From contig CM060732.1 of assembly GCA_030704615.1 (NCBI GenBank), positions 59,687,053 to 59,751,052 on the forward strand: a stretch of 64,000 nucleotides of DNA. The letters are read 5' to 3'. Positions 33,701 through 46,330 of this stretch are shown in pieces. The position numbers and the translations under genes were made by a program. The notes under the pieces are model-generated. The model saw only the letters and a program-made list of their open reading frames with translations. It had not been told where the DNA came from and ran no database searches. How positions within the stretch are numbered: position 1 is the stretch's first letter; the number at the start of each line of letters is the position of its first letter. This DNA comes from Takakia lepidozioides. Lineage: Eukaryota > Streptophyta > Takakiopsida > Takakiales > Takakiaceae.

Positions 33701-34420
33701 AAAGGCTGGTTTCCATGTCTTGCACGAGCAATCTCATGTCCTCATTTGTCACACTCTTCAATCCACACGACGACGTGTCGATATCATCCTGTCTAAAGAT
33801 GATCTTCACACCCTAGCCGACATTGTCATTGCTGACTCTACCTAATCCGACCTACTTTCACGTTCAACATCCTCCCAGGGCTCCGCGGCTTTGATTGTTG
33901 CTCAAGTCAAGGAACGCGACTATCGGGACATACATCCTACTGACATTTTCATCCCTTTGGCTGTGGAGGTATTCGGCTGTCTCCATCGCCAGTTTGACGA
34001 CCTACTCAATTCATGTGCCCATCAAGCAGCTCAAAACAAGACCACGGACATTCCATATGCCTTTGTTCTTGTGGCCTTTTACAGCCAAAAAATTGCCGTT
34101 GCATTACAGAGAGCTCAAGCAATGGCCATTTTACATTGGGCAGACGTAGCTAGATCGGCTTCATCCCACCTCCCAACACTCCCAGACGTTATGCCCATGT
34201 GGCCCTCCGACCTACTTAAGGGAGTAGGTTGGGATGACTGATCAGTTTGAATAGTTTAGTTTAGCTTGCTCCCTTTCCTCCCTTCTTTGTCCTTCCCCAA
34301 GTTTTGGGGTCTTTCTATCATATGTTCAAATACCTCATGTTTCCTGTAAATAAAGCTGTAAAGGATTTCAACAGCATCAACTACTGAAAAATGAAACCAT
34401 TTCAAACACAACATAGTGGG
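30785..34420 (+). mobile_element. Degenerate LINE retrotransposon with zinc finger and reverse transcriptase
   Basis: In order: a Ser/Pro-rich start; a zinc finger near 31215 (HCSACRRFFARIRGLARHQRTC split as Cys-x2-Cys…His-x4-Cys); PGPSGMLYKHLRDYF at 31945; GNDIRPIAIGEVLSHLV; FGIAIPSGREAVVHGIQAIL; VFQVDVANALINFVSR; EVGTRQGDPFEGPLFAMP; catalytic VADDTHIIGP near 32620; then HRLCKRLVS, RRRVDIILSKDD and FIPLAVEVFG to a stop near 34240. This is the order of non-LTR reverse transcriptase proteins with a conserved C-terminal domain. A TAG at 32181 and several frameshifts (near 32400, 32680, 33330, 33640) inactivate it. An AATAAA-type signal lies at about 34350. Confidence 0.85.
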
Positions 34421-35050
34421 AATGATTAAATTGTGACTTACACATGTGACATCTCTATTGCACATTTTTTATACCACTTGAAACCATTACATTTTTCTTG
34501 GACATTTTTCACTGAAGTCGTCGAGTGCAGAGCAATATGAAGCACCTCCACCCTGGTTCCATCCACTAGAAGGTGTCCACCTTCCAAACAGAAGGAAACA
34601 ATCCGTCAAGGTGAAGAGAGACCATAATTTGCACCCCTTTTTCAACAAACTATCAAGCCTCTTTTTTAGATCAGAGGGGAAAAAAGGACTACAATTTTTT
34701 TTGCCTGTCCAATTCTTTGCTTTGAAGAGGATCTGTGAGGATCACTATTGCTTTCCAGGCAACTTACATACCAGTTTAGCCCTCACATTCATACTGGCTT
34801 GAACAATCGGGAAATTCTTTTGGAGGAATCAGTGCCTTTTGGCAGTTTTCCTCTGGTTTTCAGTTGTCCTGTCGCCTGCCTATCAGTCATGCCAATCACC
34901 CCCATGGATTGAGGTAAAACATCTCAATGCCTTTCTGGAGGGCAACTAGAAGGTTATCAATAGTTGGTCTCCATAAGCTTGCTTCTGGTGAACAGTCTAG
35001 ACTTCCTAATCATCTAGTCTAATGAAGCCACTACATCATGAACCAATCTA
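34421..35050. other. Intergenic sequence downstream of TIP41-like gene
   Basis: It holds no recognised coding sequence. It should contain the 3' untranslated region and poly-A site of the minus-strand TIP41-like gene. Confidence 0.5.
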
Positions 35051-35052
35051 TG

Positions 35053-38000
35053 TCATGTTGGTTTCAGCTTCAGCTTCTCACACACATGTCGTTGTAGTTC
35101 AAGTCTCTCACCCGCCCAGCTTGGATCGTTGTATGCGGCTGGATCACTTGGACATCCTTTCTGCCATCAGAGTTAGTTGAGTGAATTAGGTCCATCATTT
35201 TATGGAGAATCAATAGGGTCCTAGATGTGAACTCAGAAACATTACCGCGTAGCAAACACAGCAGGCCAAGAAACTCAATCAGAAAATGGAAAACATTGTA
35301 AATGCACTCAGTATGGGTACATGAAACAATCTACCAGCATTGTGTAGCAAGTTGGAACGCATCAGATATGAGCTGAACATGACTCTCCAGAGACGTACCC
35401 TGGGCATGGAGCAAGGAGAAATGGAAGACAAAAAAATACCAAAGCAAGGGCTCGGAATGTGTCTTCCTTGTTGCAGAGCTCGCGTATAACCAATGGGGTT
35501 GGGTTAGGATCACTTTGGAAACGTGAGAAAAGGCGTGTGTCCCGCAATCTCATTAGTACCCCATCAACTCGAAGCTACAATCATTACCAAACCATTCAAC
35601 AGAACACCTACACATCAATGAGCGCATGGCACATCCACATAGCAGCCATGGGCTGCATGGGACAAAGCAGACAGAAATATGTCACTCAGCCTTCTGAGCA
35701 GAAGGCTCAGAAGTGCATCAGCAGTAAGTAGGGAGTCAAAAGTAAAAATCAATAGAAGAAGATATGACACAAGCTGCCACACAAGATAAACATCTAGCAG
35801 CTATGGCTACTTGGCAGCCAGAAGCCAATGGGTACTTGCTTGATAGTACCAGGAGGTACCCCTATAACTACAGCAACGTCTGTAGGCGTCTTCCATTGGG
35901 CACAGAGCTTACAGGGGAGCAACACCAGCCCAAAGTTTATGGAAACCTCAGCAAGATTGAGACTTAGTACAGGGTGATTTAATTGTTGGTCTCAGTTGAT
36001 TGACATTTGTTTCCAACTGCAAGGTTGACAGAGAAAGAGCAGATTTGAGCTTCCAATTACTAGTTGGCAAGGTGAAGAGCAATTTACCCAAAATCGTAGT
36101 AGGAGAAACCAGCAGCTTGGCATCACTCTCTGCAAAGCTCAATACAACGAGCCACTTCAATGAGATAACGTGATTCCAGGACAGGACCGCTTACATGCTC
36201 TTCTCTACAATTGTCGTACAAACACTTTTCCCACCTGCCTGTGCCCATTACCATGGGTGTTTCACTTTTAGCCAAGCATACGTTGATTGAGTGAGCTGCT
36301 AATCACAGCTACTCCTCCTGGCAATAGAACCCCCTGGGAAAAGGTGCTTGTATACCAGACAAACATGGAGGTGCAGGAAACAATGACCAAGGAAAAGAGG
36401 AGGGATGTGGCCACATGCACTTGAAGAAAGTAAATGACATGAAGAGAATCGCTAGGAAAAATAGTCAGCCACCTACCACTTTAACTGACAAGAGAGCGAC
36501 CCCATTATCTGCCAACTCATCTTCATACAGCACCACCTGCACCAAACCTGACCAAAATGAATAGGAGAAACCAAAGAGTAAGGAGATTTTCATTGTGTGG
36601 CACCCACTGCCATGTTTGCAAACTGGCCCATCCAAATTGGCAACAAACGGGTAATGTTACAAGTAGTGGACAAGCCATAAATATTGTTAAAAGTGTGCTA
36701 TCAATCAGTATTGTGGGGAGTTTTAGAAGTTGATTTTGGCTTACATAACAAGTCCCCAGGAACTCAGTGCACTGATTCATCAGAGGGGAAGAGGATGGCC
36801 AGCTCCCTAACCTCACACGGCCAACAAACCAAGCAAAACTCAGATGCCAAAGGAACTCCATCCAACAGAAGCACTAGAGACTGCCTGTACCTCATCATAA
36901 AACAAAATTGGGTCCCTAGCTTGCAGCAGCACCATGTCAATGCATTCATCACATTCCACCCATTCCACAGCTCCATTTGCAGCTCCCCTGTCACTCACGA
37001 CTGGAGCCTGTTACATGGATCAGATATAATCAGTCTTAATTGCTCCATACAGAGAAATGAACGTGGTTTTTTGATGTGAAAGAATTTTACAGAGCAATTG
37101 AGTGTACCATAAACACCACACAGTCACAACCAACCAACACACAAAGTCTTGAGGGTCAAAATAGGGGTGTCTAGACACAACTTCTGATCGGTAGCTCCAG
37201 TAAAGGACAAGACAGGATTACTGGGTCTCAGAGAGCCAATAAAGATTGTGCCTTGTTAGTGGGCAGGCTGTTACTATCATCATGAGGACTGGTTAATTGG
37301 TGGGGTAAAAATAGAAACCAAATCAATTCACTAGAAGCCAACACGTAACGACCAGAGTCGAAAGACTCACCTGTTTGTCTTCCAATTGACTACAATAACT
37401 GCCGCAGTAGGGGGTGGTAAAAGTGTAGTCATAATCTAAGATCACCTGCTGACTTGGTTTGCTGCAAAGTCACATCAGGGTTTTCATCAAGATGACTCCC
37501 AGACCTCCAGACTCCCACACAAGGACAAAAAAGGAAAACCATCAGAAATCTACACCTCTCCTTTGGGAACTACATTGCAAGCTTGCAATAGATTGGCCAG
37601 CCGATTACTCTCAGTACTCTTGACCTTAAAGTTGCAAATCACTTGGGACTAACAAACATTTACACCTTGTCTAGAGGCATGCATAAGGCACTGATTTTCC
37701 ATCATCCTGAACTTCGTTGGGACCACTCTCTCGGAGAAGGTCTGCAGGTTGACTGCTGGTAACAAGAGGCTCTCAAGGGACCTTGAGCGCTTCACTAAAA
37801 CTCCACATTCAGGTCCAACGTAGTAGCCACTTATCATACTGGTCACTTAGAGGCTCAAGCTAAAAATATTGAAGGGGCGGGGATGGATGCTGAATGTTTA
37901 TCAGGGTTCCACATGGCATGCCACAATGCCAGCCCAGGGTGGCTTCAATACATCAAGCTGTTTGAAGGATGTAGGGTTCGGGAAGACATTGTGAGGAAAG

Positions 38001-38875
38001 AACTTGATGCTGCAATGAGCACCTTGTCTTGAGCTCTAGATTCTAGGACGTACATCCCAGGCATAAACCCTCACTTTTAGACATGAAATCGTACCCTCAA
38101 GCTGCAACCCTACCCTCCAACCTTCAAATGCAAGTGTTCAAGAAAGCATGCAAATCATGGACCTTCTGAATTTCCACTTAGCAGCGGCTGGCACTTCAAC
38201 AGGCGGCAGGCTTTCTCGCTTCCACCCGCGCAGGGCATCCAAAGCATTAAAGGAGATTTTAATTCCAGTCGCTTCATGTACCAGCTCTAGGGAGCTATCT
38301 CCAAACACCATCTCCGGCAAGTGGGGTGTTCCCAGAATCTTCTCCCACCTGCTTCCCACAAATCCCACCTTGAAGTACATGTGGGAATTCCACCTACATT
38401 ATTCTGCAACATTGCTCTTACGATGGTCATGGCGGAAGACGAAGGAAACAAGTCAACCCGAGCAGCTGTCAATTGAGCTGATTTAGCCATGTTTCGCGGC
38501 ATCGAGGCCAATTGTACAAGCTAAGGTTTAGACCAGCTGGTCATCCTCTTCAGAATGGAGCAGGCTGAACACAGACTGCACCGACTAGAATTTACATTCT
38601 TAGGTCAATCCAATCACCATAAAACCTTGAATGGACAAAAACTAGGGCGGATACCGTTCCCTAGCCTCAATCTTGAGAATCGGACGCTTGCGTGACTCAA
38701 TGCGCCAGCCGGAGATGCGAAGGCCATGGCTATCCCCCTCTATAATCTCCGCCCCCGCTGCCTTGAGTGCCCTCTGCCGCACCTTGCCTTCATCCACTTC
38801 TTCGGGATGCTCCGAGGGCTTTGGGTACACTTGAGCAGCTGGATGGGGACCGCATGCACAGTTCTCGCAGGCCAT
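35053..38875 (-). CDS. TIP41-like protein, nine exons
   Basis: Exons: 38875–38655, 38348–38163, 37461–37371, 37007–36891, 36536–36477, 36129–36088, 35574–35440, 35160–35053. That is eight coding exons; all have AG acceptors and GT donors and keep one frame for 319 residues. Landmarks in order: AAGAEIIEGDSHGLRISGWRIESRKRPIL, WEKILGTPHLPEMVFGD, PPVEVPAAAKWKFRSKP, ILDYDYTFTTPYCGS, RDPILFYDEVVLYEDELADNG, RVMPSCWFLLLRFWLRVDGV, LMRLRDTRLF, then KGCPSDPAAYNDPS. Plant TIP41-like proteins bind the PP2A-associated TAP46 and act in TOR/PP2A signalling in the cytoplasm. Length is slightly above the usual ~290. A likely 5' untranslated exon ends near 39002 with a GTAAGTAT donor and joins at an acceptor at 38885. 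An alternative final exon (35399–35331) splices in frame but lacks the conserved end. Confidence 0.9.
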
Positions 38876-39010
38876 GCCCGAGCCTAAAAGAGAGGCAGGG
38901 TGGAGCTGTTGTCAGTCTAGTGATCCAAGCCTGGAAGCACACAAGCGAAGCTGAGAGACTTGAAGGCACCCAACTCCTAAACAAGTGAAATACTTACTTG
39001 TAAGTACACA
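38876..39010 (-). promoter_or_regulatory. 5' leader and leader intron of TIP41-like gene
   Basis: TTACAA|GTAAGTAT (minus strand) near 39000 and CCTGCCTCTCTTTTAG at 38885 form a plausible intron ten bases upstream of the ATG at 38875. The promoter should lie beyond 39010; no TATA element was confirmed. Confidence 0.5.
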
Positions 39011-39119
39011 CGCTTCCTGTCCCCCACCTTTAGCAACAAGGCAGAACCAAAGTTACAGACTCTTAAGTAAAAGTAACTTTGAATCCATTCTCAGATGCTA
39101 GCTTTCAGCAGCTAGCAAT

Positions 39120-40560
39120 TAGGGTGCCACTCCCCTTTTATTTTTTGGGTAACAGGGGGATTGTAGCCCTGTAGAACTTTATTAATAGAGGTAAGGAAAA
39201 AATACCTTACAAAGAGCCATAAGAGAGCCATAAGGCGGAGGACTGAGATACCTTACAAATTAGGGGTTAGGGTTCCAAATATAGAAATATATATATATAT
39301 ATTTATTTATTATTTTTAATTTCCAGTAATAGACAAGCCATATATGTATGTCATATGTGTATATACTTATTAAGCTGCATTGTTAACTTGGAACCCCTAG
39401 CCCTAACGTGACCGCCAGTTGACCTCGCCATCCTCACCTTCAGTAGGCGAGAGAGCACGGGAGCCCAGTTGGGGGGGGGTCTTTCCAATGAATTGAAGGC
39501 TCGGATAAACGGGTGCCGATGAAGCTGCCCTTACACCAAGTGATATCACATTTCTTACGAAGCTGCAACCGTCTGTGTTGAGAAGCTCGGGGAAGAGCTG
39601 CAAAGATCAGCAACCACGCTTTTCGAGAGTTAAGCTTCGTAGTAAGGAAATCGATAACTCTGATGTCAAAAAGAGTCGGGGGATGGCATCCCAGCGCAGG
39701 GGCACATTCCAAACGATAGCCTAATTTTAGAGAAGATCTAGCAGATAAGGAGGAATGTGGCTGGAGATAAGGGGTCACAAGAGTCAACAAAAAAGGAGAC
39801 GAAAGAGGAGGGGATGATATATAATGGTGTAATGCTATTTAGAAATGAAATTGAACATTTATAATTAAAAACAATTATATTAATAAGCTCATGTGTATAT
39901 AGAAACCGATGTATTTTCACAGGTCGCCCTCGTCCCGTATACCCGTCGGATGATCTATCTGGGATTAGGGAGGTACTCTGAATGGGTACTTTGCAAGACT
40001 TCACCCTGCCTACTTGAGTATTGTATGGACATGCAGGAAAGGGTGCTCCTAGGCGGAAGAGAATGGAGTTTTGTTGCAGGAAAACATTTTTCGTCAAGTC
40101 CAGGGGGTGCAGACACACCTGCGCGAATTACAGGTGACGAGATGAATGGAGTTGCTACATGTACTAGGCTTAGGTGCTATGGCTTTCATATAAGTTTCAC
40201 TTTTAAGTTAGTTGTCAAACAAGGATTCATTATGTAGCAACAATAGTATTTTTTTTCTTAGTTGTCAACAAACAAACAAAGAATGATTGGTGACGCAAGT
40301 TTAGATAGAGATGCAGCTTTAGGGAAGCGAAAGAAATCTTCAGTCCAATTGTTGAGAGAGAGATACTGCAACCAACTTCAAACAATCATACTTGAGTATG
40401 AAAACCCAGGAACAACATGATGTTGTAATCGAGTACATAGCAGCAAAAAAAAAAAACGTTGTGCATTATATGTTATTCCGTATCACAAGTCGTTGACAAA
40501 ACAGTATTGTTACTGAGATTTTTGAATCACGGTCGGAAGAGGTAGTTGTGCCTTTAAACC
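39120..40560. other. Repeat-like intergenic sequence
   Basis: 39160–39260 (GGATTGTAGCCCTGTAGAACTTTATTAATAGAG) looks like an abundant element end, and minus-strand frames at 39440–39790 and 39900–40110 (including DRSSDGYTGRGRPVK) look like decayed element coding. No family is assigned. Confidence 0.35.
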
Positions 40561-40574
40561 GATATCAGTTATGA

Positions 40575-43033
40575 CGAGTCCACTGCCATAAATTATGCGT
40601 AGATTGTTTTACATCTTTTGGTCTACATACTTGTCATATATGTACGCGTTCGACATCATCTATAGATTTAATTTTTCATACGAGATGTTGGATGCAATGT
40701 GTAATAATAGACAATGTAGTTGTTAATTCCATTGAATCTTTTAGGGCTGTAATTAATTTTGCTAAGAAGGAGCAAACCGAGTCGAGAGATGCATTTTTCG
40801 TTGTAGCAAAATGTACAATCCCTAGTGCATTATTGTCTGCAAAAAACCTTCTATGTAAAATTGGCCTACCGGATAGCATTGAGATTCATATAGTTTATAG
40901 TGATGTCCCAAAAGAACGTGAAGCCAGAGTGGTTGCACGAAAATACGAAGGACATTTGGGCTGCTTATACAAAATACAACACAAGGATAACAACATCGTT
41001 GGTGGTATTTAATGGGAACGGCGCATTGGGAGAAGACAGTCTGTAGTCAACGGCGGAAGCCGCATCAAAGAGCGGAGAATTGAAAGATGGATGGACCCAA
41101 AATCTCACTGTGTTGACTAATCACGTGAAGCGACGAGTGGTTCTTGAGAAAGCTCGTGCGAGGATTATAGAGTTTCTAGGGAAGAGAGAATTAGAAAGCG
41201 GAGAGAAGTGGTCACAGTACTTCGAAGAGTTTTCTGATGATGATTCGAATGAGGTGTTTGTTGGAGAAGAGGAGATTCACACGACAGTGAAGCGTCTCCT
41301 AAAGAGATGATCACTTGATTCCAATCAATATATCCATGATATCGAGGCTGCAATGGCTTGAGAGCTCTATCAAGAGAACAGATGATACTAATGAGGAGTT
41401 ATCAAGGAATATTGAGAAGTTAGAAGAGGATTCGTTGATGAAGGATAGAAGGATTGATGCCATGGAAGGGACGATAGCCACACTGATGACTGAAGTCCAG
41501 ATATAGAGCCTTATCTATCTATGGAACATTCTGGATACAACGCAAGGTCAGATTGTTAGATGTCAAGCAAATTTATATTTTCAAAGTGCACCTTATAAAA
41601 GGAGGAGTGGACATATGACTAGAAGAGGGCCAAGGCTATCTAAAACTCATGGGTATGCTACAACTATTACTATTAGAGGCAACACTGATAGGTATTCAAG
41701 TAAATCTACATCGACCAAAAACGACTAGTATATCGTGATAGCAGTGATAGTATTGTAGAAGTATTTGGAGTGGAGTTCAGGCAATTTAGTTTCCCTCATT
41801 TATTATAGACTTATTTGAGGAACAAATGAGTCCCTTTAACTATATTAAAATAGGGTTGAAATGGTCCAAAGTACCTATGCACCAGTTTCATATGAAAAAG
41901 TTAACTGTGGTACCTACACACGTGGACATATCAGACAACAATAGCAGTATCATCTACTGGGCAAAAAGAGGCGCACCAACTGAAGAAGATTTTTTTGTGA
42001 ACCAGTTCTTCTACAAGTTTGAGACAATAGACACAACTACAATATTTATTTGATTTCTTAGCCCGTGGAACATTTGCAACTAAAAATGTGTCCATGTGTG
42101 TAGAAACCACAGTTGACTTTGTCATATGAAATTGGTGCATAAGTACTTTGGACCCTTTCAACCGTATTTTAATATAGCTAAATGGACTCATTTGTTCCTC
42201 AAATAAGTCCACAACAAAAGGAGAGAAACTTTGCCTAAACTCCACTCCAAAAACTTGTTGCAAATACTATCACTGCTATCACGATATGCTACTTCGTATT
42301 CTGTCGATGTAGATTTTACTTGAATTACCTATCAGTATTGCCTCTACTAGCAATAATTGCATCATACCCATGACTTTAAGATAGCCATGGCCCTCTTCTA
42401 GTCATGATATGTCCACTCCTCCCTTTATAAGGTGCACTTTGAAAATATAAATTTGGTAACATCTAACAATCTAACCTTGCGTTGTATCCAGAATGTTCCG
42501 TAGGTAGATAAGGTGATGTTGTTAGCCTGGAGGTCGCTGAAATCCAAAAGCAAACTGTCTTCAGCTCCCAATGTGCCGTTCCCATCGAATACCACCAACG
42601 ATGTTGTTATCCTTCGTTGTATTTTGTATAAGCAGCCCAAGTGTCATTCCTATTTTCGTGCCAACAGTATGGCTTCACGTTCGCTTTTAGAGTCTTTTGG
42701 GACATCACTATAAACTATATAAATCTCCATGCTCTTAGATAGGCCAATTTTACGTACAAGGTTTTTTGCAGACAAGGATGCACTAGGGATTATACATTTT
42801 GCTACAACGAAAAATGCATCTCTCGACTCGGTTTGCTCCTTCTTAGCATAATTAATCACATCCCTAAATTGTTCAATGGAATGAACAACTACAAATTTGC
42901 CTATTATTATACATTGCATCCAACATCTCGTATGAGAAATTAAATCTATAGTTGATGTTGAATGCGTACAAATAGGACAAGTTTGTAGACCAAAAGATGT
43001 AAAACAATCTACGCTATGGCAGTGGACTCTGTA
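40575..43033. repeat. Large imperfect inverted repeat (hairpin) with open arms
   Basis: The left arm (40575–41930) and right arm (43033–42085) are inverted copies around a loop of about 155 bp (41931–42085). Both arms read GAGTCCACTGCCATA, then VDCFTSFGL, KKEQTESRDAFFVVAKC, IYIVYSDVPK-like and HLGCLYKIQ. The left arm carries an extra 470 bp (41040–41510) replacing 48 bp of the right arm; it encodes a coiled-coil-like frame (QWLESSIKRTDDTNEELSRN). A transcript through both arms would fold on itself. Confidence 0.8.
40692..41012 (+). pseudogene. Left-arm copy of an unknown Cys/His protein
   Basis: It reads MQCVIIDNVVVNSIESFRAV, KEQTESRDAFFVVAKC, SAKNLLCKIGLPDSIEIHIVYSDVPK and ends EGHLGCLYKIQHKDNN before a stop. 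The frame extends upstream in part (VDCFTSFGLHTCHIC, then HTRCWMQC), giving Cys-x2-Cys and His-x2-Cys-x3-Cys spacing like a zinc-binding module. I recognise no family. Confidence 0.4.
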
Positions 43034-43066
43034 ACGATCAAACCTCTTATGGAAAATGCTTAACAA
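42425..43066 (-). pseudogene. Right-arm copy of the same unknown protein
   Basis: The minus strand reads HCHSVDCFTSFGLQTCPICT, HTRCWMQCIIIGKFVVVHSI, KEQTESRDAFFVVAKC, MEIYIVYSDVPK and, after in-frame stops near 42640, LGCLYKIQRR and FDGNGTLGAEDSLLLDFSDL. It matches the left arm across most of its length. Stops show decay. Shared open frames imply the ancestor was protein-coding. Confidence 0.45.
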
Positions 43067-43275
43067 TTAAGCCACCTATGAGCAAGATAACCTCCCAACC
43101 TTAGAGACCTCTCTTGCCTGCTTGCTAAAGAGTGCAGGATCCATCTTGGTGCTAAGACTGCCATGCTCTCACAAGACTCTTTGAGGTCTCACCCTTTGCT
43201 CTTAAGATATCCAGGCTATAGCTATTCCTGATATCCCTTCATGCTCTTAAAGCTTATGTTTTTCTTTACTTGGCT

Positions 43276-44780
43276 TTACCCTTCTTTTAGACTTTTGCAA
43301 ATCTTGACTATGCCCTTTTCTAGGGCTCCTTCGCTGGCACACGCATTGAGAAGACAAATGAATGTGACATTATTGGGTGTCACCCCTTCCCGTTGCATTT
43401 GCTCATACATCTCCAAAGCATCCTGACCACACCCATGCTGAACATATCCTGCCATCATAGCACTCCATGACACCACATTTCGTTTAGCCATATTATCGAA
43501 CACTTGACGAGCATCCTTCATGCTCCCACATTTGGCATACATGTCTGCGAGGGCAGTCTCCAGAATGATGTCTGCCACAATTCCACTTTTGCTGATGTCA
43601 GCATGGACCCGCTTGCCCTCTTCCAGGGCTGTGAGGCTGGCACAGGCATTGAGAATGCAAGTGAATGTGACCCCATCAGGCATCACACCGTCCTGTTTCA
43701 TTTGTTCATACATCTCCAAAGTATCCCTACCGCATGCATGCTGAGCATATCCTGCCATCATGGCATTCCATGACTACATTTCGCTGAGCCATACTGTTGA
43801 ACACTTGGCGCGCAACCTTCATGCTGGCACACTTGGCATACATGTCAATAAGGGTATTGTCTAAATTCACATATGTTGCAATTCCAGCTTTGATGATGTC
43901 AGAATGGACATCTCTGCCCTTTTCCAGGGCTCCTAGGCCGGCACACGCATTGAGAACACAAATGAAAGTGACCCGGTCAGGCACCACCCCTTTCCTAAAT
44001 CTCCAAAGTCTGCCTAGCACACCCATGCTGGAGATATCCAGCCATCATGGCATTCCATGAGACCACATTTCGTTGAGCCATATTGTCAAACACATTACGT
44101 GCATCCTTCATGCTTGCACACTTGGCATACATGTCAATAAGGGTATTCTCCAAATTACTATAGGACGCAATCCTCGCTTTCACAATGTCGGCGTGAACCT
44201 CTTTGCCCTTTTCAAGAGTTCGTAGACTGGCACATGCTTTGAGAATGCAAATGAATGTTATCCTGTCAGGCATTACCCCTTCCCGTTGCATTTGCTCATA
44301 GATCTCAAAAGCCTCGCTACCATATCCATGCTTAGCATACCCTGCTATCATTATAGTCCACGTAAACAAAGTTCGCTCCAGCATTTTGTCAAACACTCTG
44401 CGTGCATCACCCAGGCTCCCGCACTTGGCATACATGTTGACAAGGGAGTTAAGTACGAAGTTGTTTGGCTTCAATCCACTGTGGATAATGTGGGCGTGCA
44501 CCTGCTTTCCCTCTGCTAGACCTTTCACGTTGATGCACTCTTGCAAGAGACAGACATAAGTATTGGAGTCTGCCTGAATGCCTTGCTTGTTCAAAATGTG
44601 CAATGCCTCTTTTAGTTGTCCTGCCTTACATAGTGTCCTCACATAATCAGGAGTCGAAGAAGAGTTCTCATTGACTCCCTCTTCTGCTCCTCTTTCAAAA
44701 GAAGTGGTGATGGTGGAGGTGCTATCCTTGCTACCAGTTGCAAGTCTACATAGTGACCGCGCCTGGTGCAACCCTGCCAT
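43276..44780 (-). pseudogene. PLS-class PPR pseudogene, C-terminus lost
   Basis: ATG 44780 lies just after a TTCATGCAG acceptor. It starts MAGLHQARSLCRLATGSKD, then DYVRTLCKAGQLKEALHILN, then PLS repeats with NMYAKCGSLGDARRVFDKM and EGVMPDRITF. PPR proteins bind organellar RNA; PLS-class members direct C-to-U editing. A 14-base loss after QTLEI near 44010 and a two-base loss in NVVSW near 43770 split the frame into three. The third piece (to 43276) has more PLS repeats but ends NACASEGALEKGIVKICKSL with no E or DYW domain. About 5.5 repeat triples remain. Confidence 0.85.
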
Positions 44781-46330
44781 CCTGCATGAATTAAAAACTC
44801 TTAGTTACTTATCTTCACAATCAAACTCACATTACAGATCTCAAAGCTCCTGGATACATAAAAGGTATAAAAGGCTATGAGGAAGTCATCTATATTGAGA
44901 CTAACTCCACCAGATTTATCTGCCCATGTTGGAACCCTTGCATCATCAACAAAGAGTACCTGTGAAACTCTTGGCCTGGAGCTCTATGGTGTCCATTGGC
45001 AGCAGAAATGTCACCAGATTGTGCTTGACATAGTATCATTCGAGCTAGCTCTTCTTGAACCCAAGGAGGCTTGGACCCACTCTCAATCCAAAGGACCTCC
45101 TTTACGTGCTGATGGCTGATGTCTTGTGATCTTGGACTTTTCTGTAGAAACCATCAGTGGGAAGCTCAGCAAGCCACAACTTCAACAGCACTATCGAGAG
45201 TCCAACAGAGAAATAATATCAACAACTAAGCAACTAGGTACACAATCCTGTAATCATCATGCCAGCTTTAAGTCACCATCGCTGCTTAACAAACTCTTTC
45301 TCATCAATGAAGATGGCCCCACCTTCTCAAATCTATTGTTGCACCACTTTGAACAATTTGAGAAGAGCTCCTGCAAGAGCCATTCTATGCTCATTGTTTG
45401 ACCTGCGTTCAAAACTGCAAGAACATGAGGACTTTGCCAGCACGATTGCCTCAATCTCTATTGAGAGGTACTACTGCAACTTCAGAGAACACTTCTGCAA
45501 GTGGTCTTGGCATTCAGCAGCTTATCTTCATGAGGTCCTCCTTACTTCATCAGTGTGTTTAGTGTTTCTGTTTGTTATACAGTACCATCAGCTCTTTTAG
45601 GTGTCCATGCACATTATGAAGCTCCTTTCTTTCTTTCTTTCTTTCTCTGTCACATGAATGCAAGCACTAGCAACATACCAGTAATTATAGATGTTGCAGA
45701 AGATACTGGAGGAGATTGTGGTGGCAAAGGCCTCCCTTCATGTTTGTCCACCACCCCTGATTGATGACATTCTGCCCTTTGACCACAGTCCATCTCACCA
45801 GAATCTGACATCCTGTCCTGAAACTTCAAAGCAGGTCCATCGTTCACACCAAACTTACACCCATATGCTGATATCCACTGTGTTTGACCTTGTGTCCTGA
45901 TAGCTAGCTCTGCCTTCATCCAAGGAGTGTTCAACCAAATCCCAATCCAAAGGACCTCCTTTGTGCATTTTTGGCTGCAGTCTGGTGATCTTGGACTTAT
46001 TCTGTGAGAACCACAAGTTTGCAGCTGAGCAGTGATAGCTTTAACCACAGCCTCATATAGACCAGGCTACAACCACCAAAGCTCCACAAGCCTTGCTTCA
46101 AACAACAGGCCAAATGCACCAAGATATAGTGGATTAACAATCAAACTGATCTAACAATGAGAACCACATCACATATGCCAGACAATTGGCCCAGAATACA
46201 GAAATACTCCATTAGACCAGTTCACTCATCAAGTCCCCGTTCATCCTATCAAATAAACAATAGGAATAACCTCACCTTGTCACGCCTGTTGTCCCACGAC
46301 TCCAAATCATTGTGGCCATCTCTGTGCCTG
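44781..46330. repeat. Duplicated 5' flanks of PPR copies
   Basis: 44990–45420, 45770–46080 and 52380–52900 share many words, such as CAAAGGACCTCCTTT, GTGATCTTGGACTTNTTCTGT and CCACCACTTTGAA-like. They are the upstream parts of PPR copies. So this region is a duplicated PPR 5' flank without its body. Confidence 0.6.

Noticed and set aside
35331-35399. Last exon of the TIP41-like gene ending LATQCW
   Set aside because: It splices in frame, but the exon at 35160–35053 carries the conserved KGCPSDPAAYNDPS end and fits the family better. I keep the former only as an alternative.
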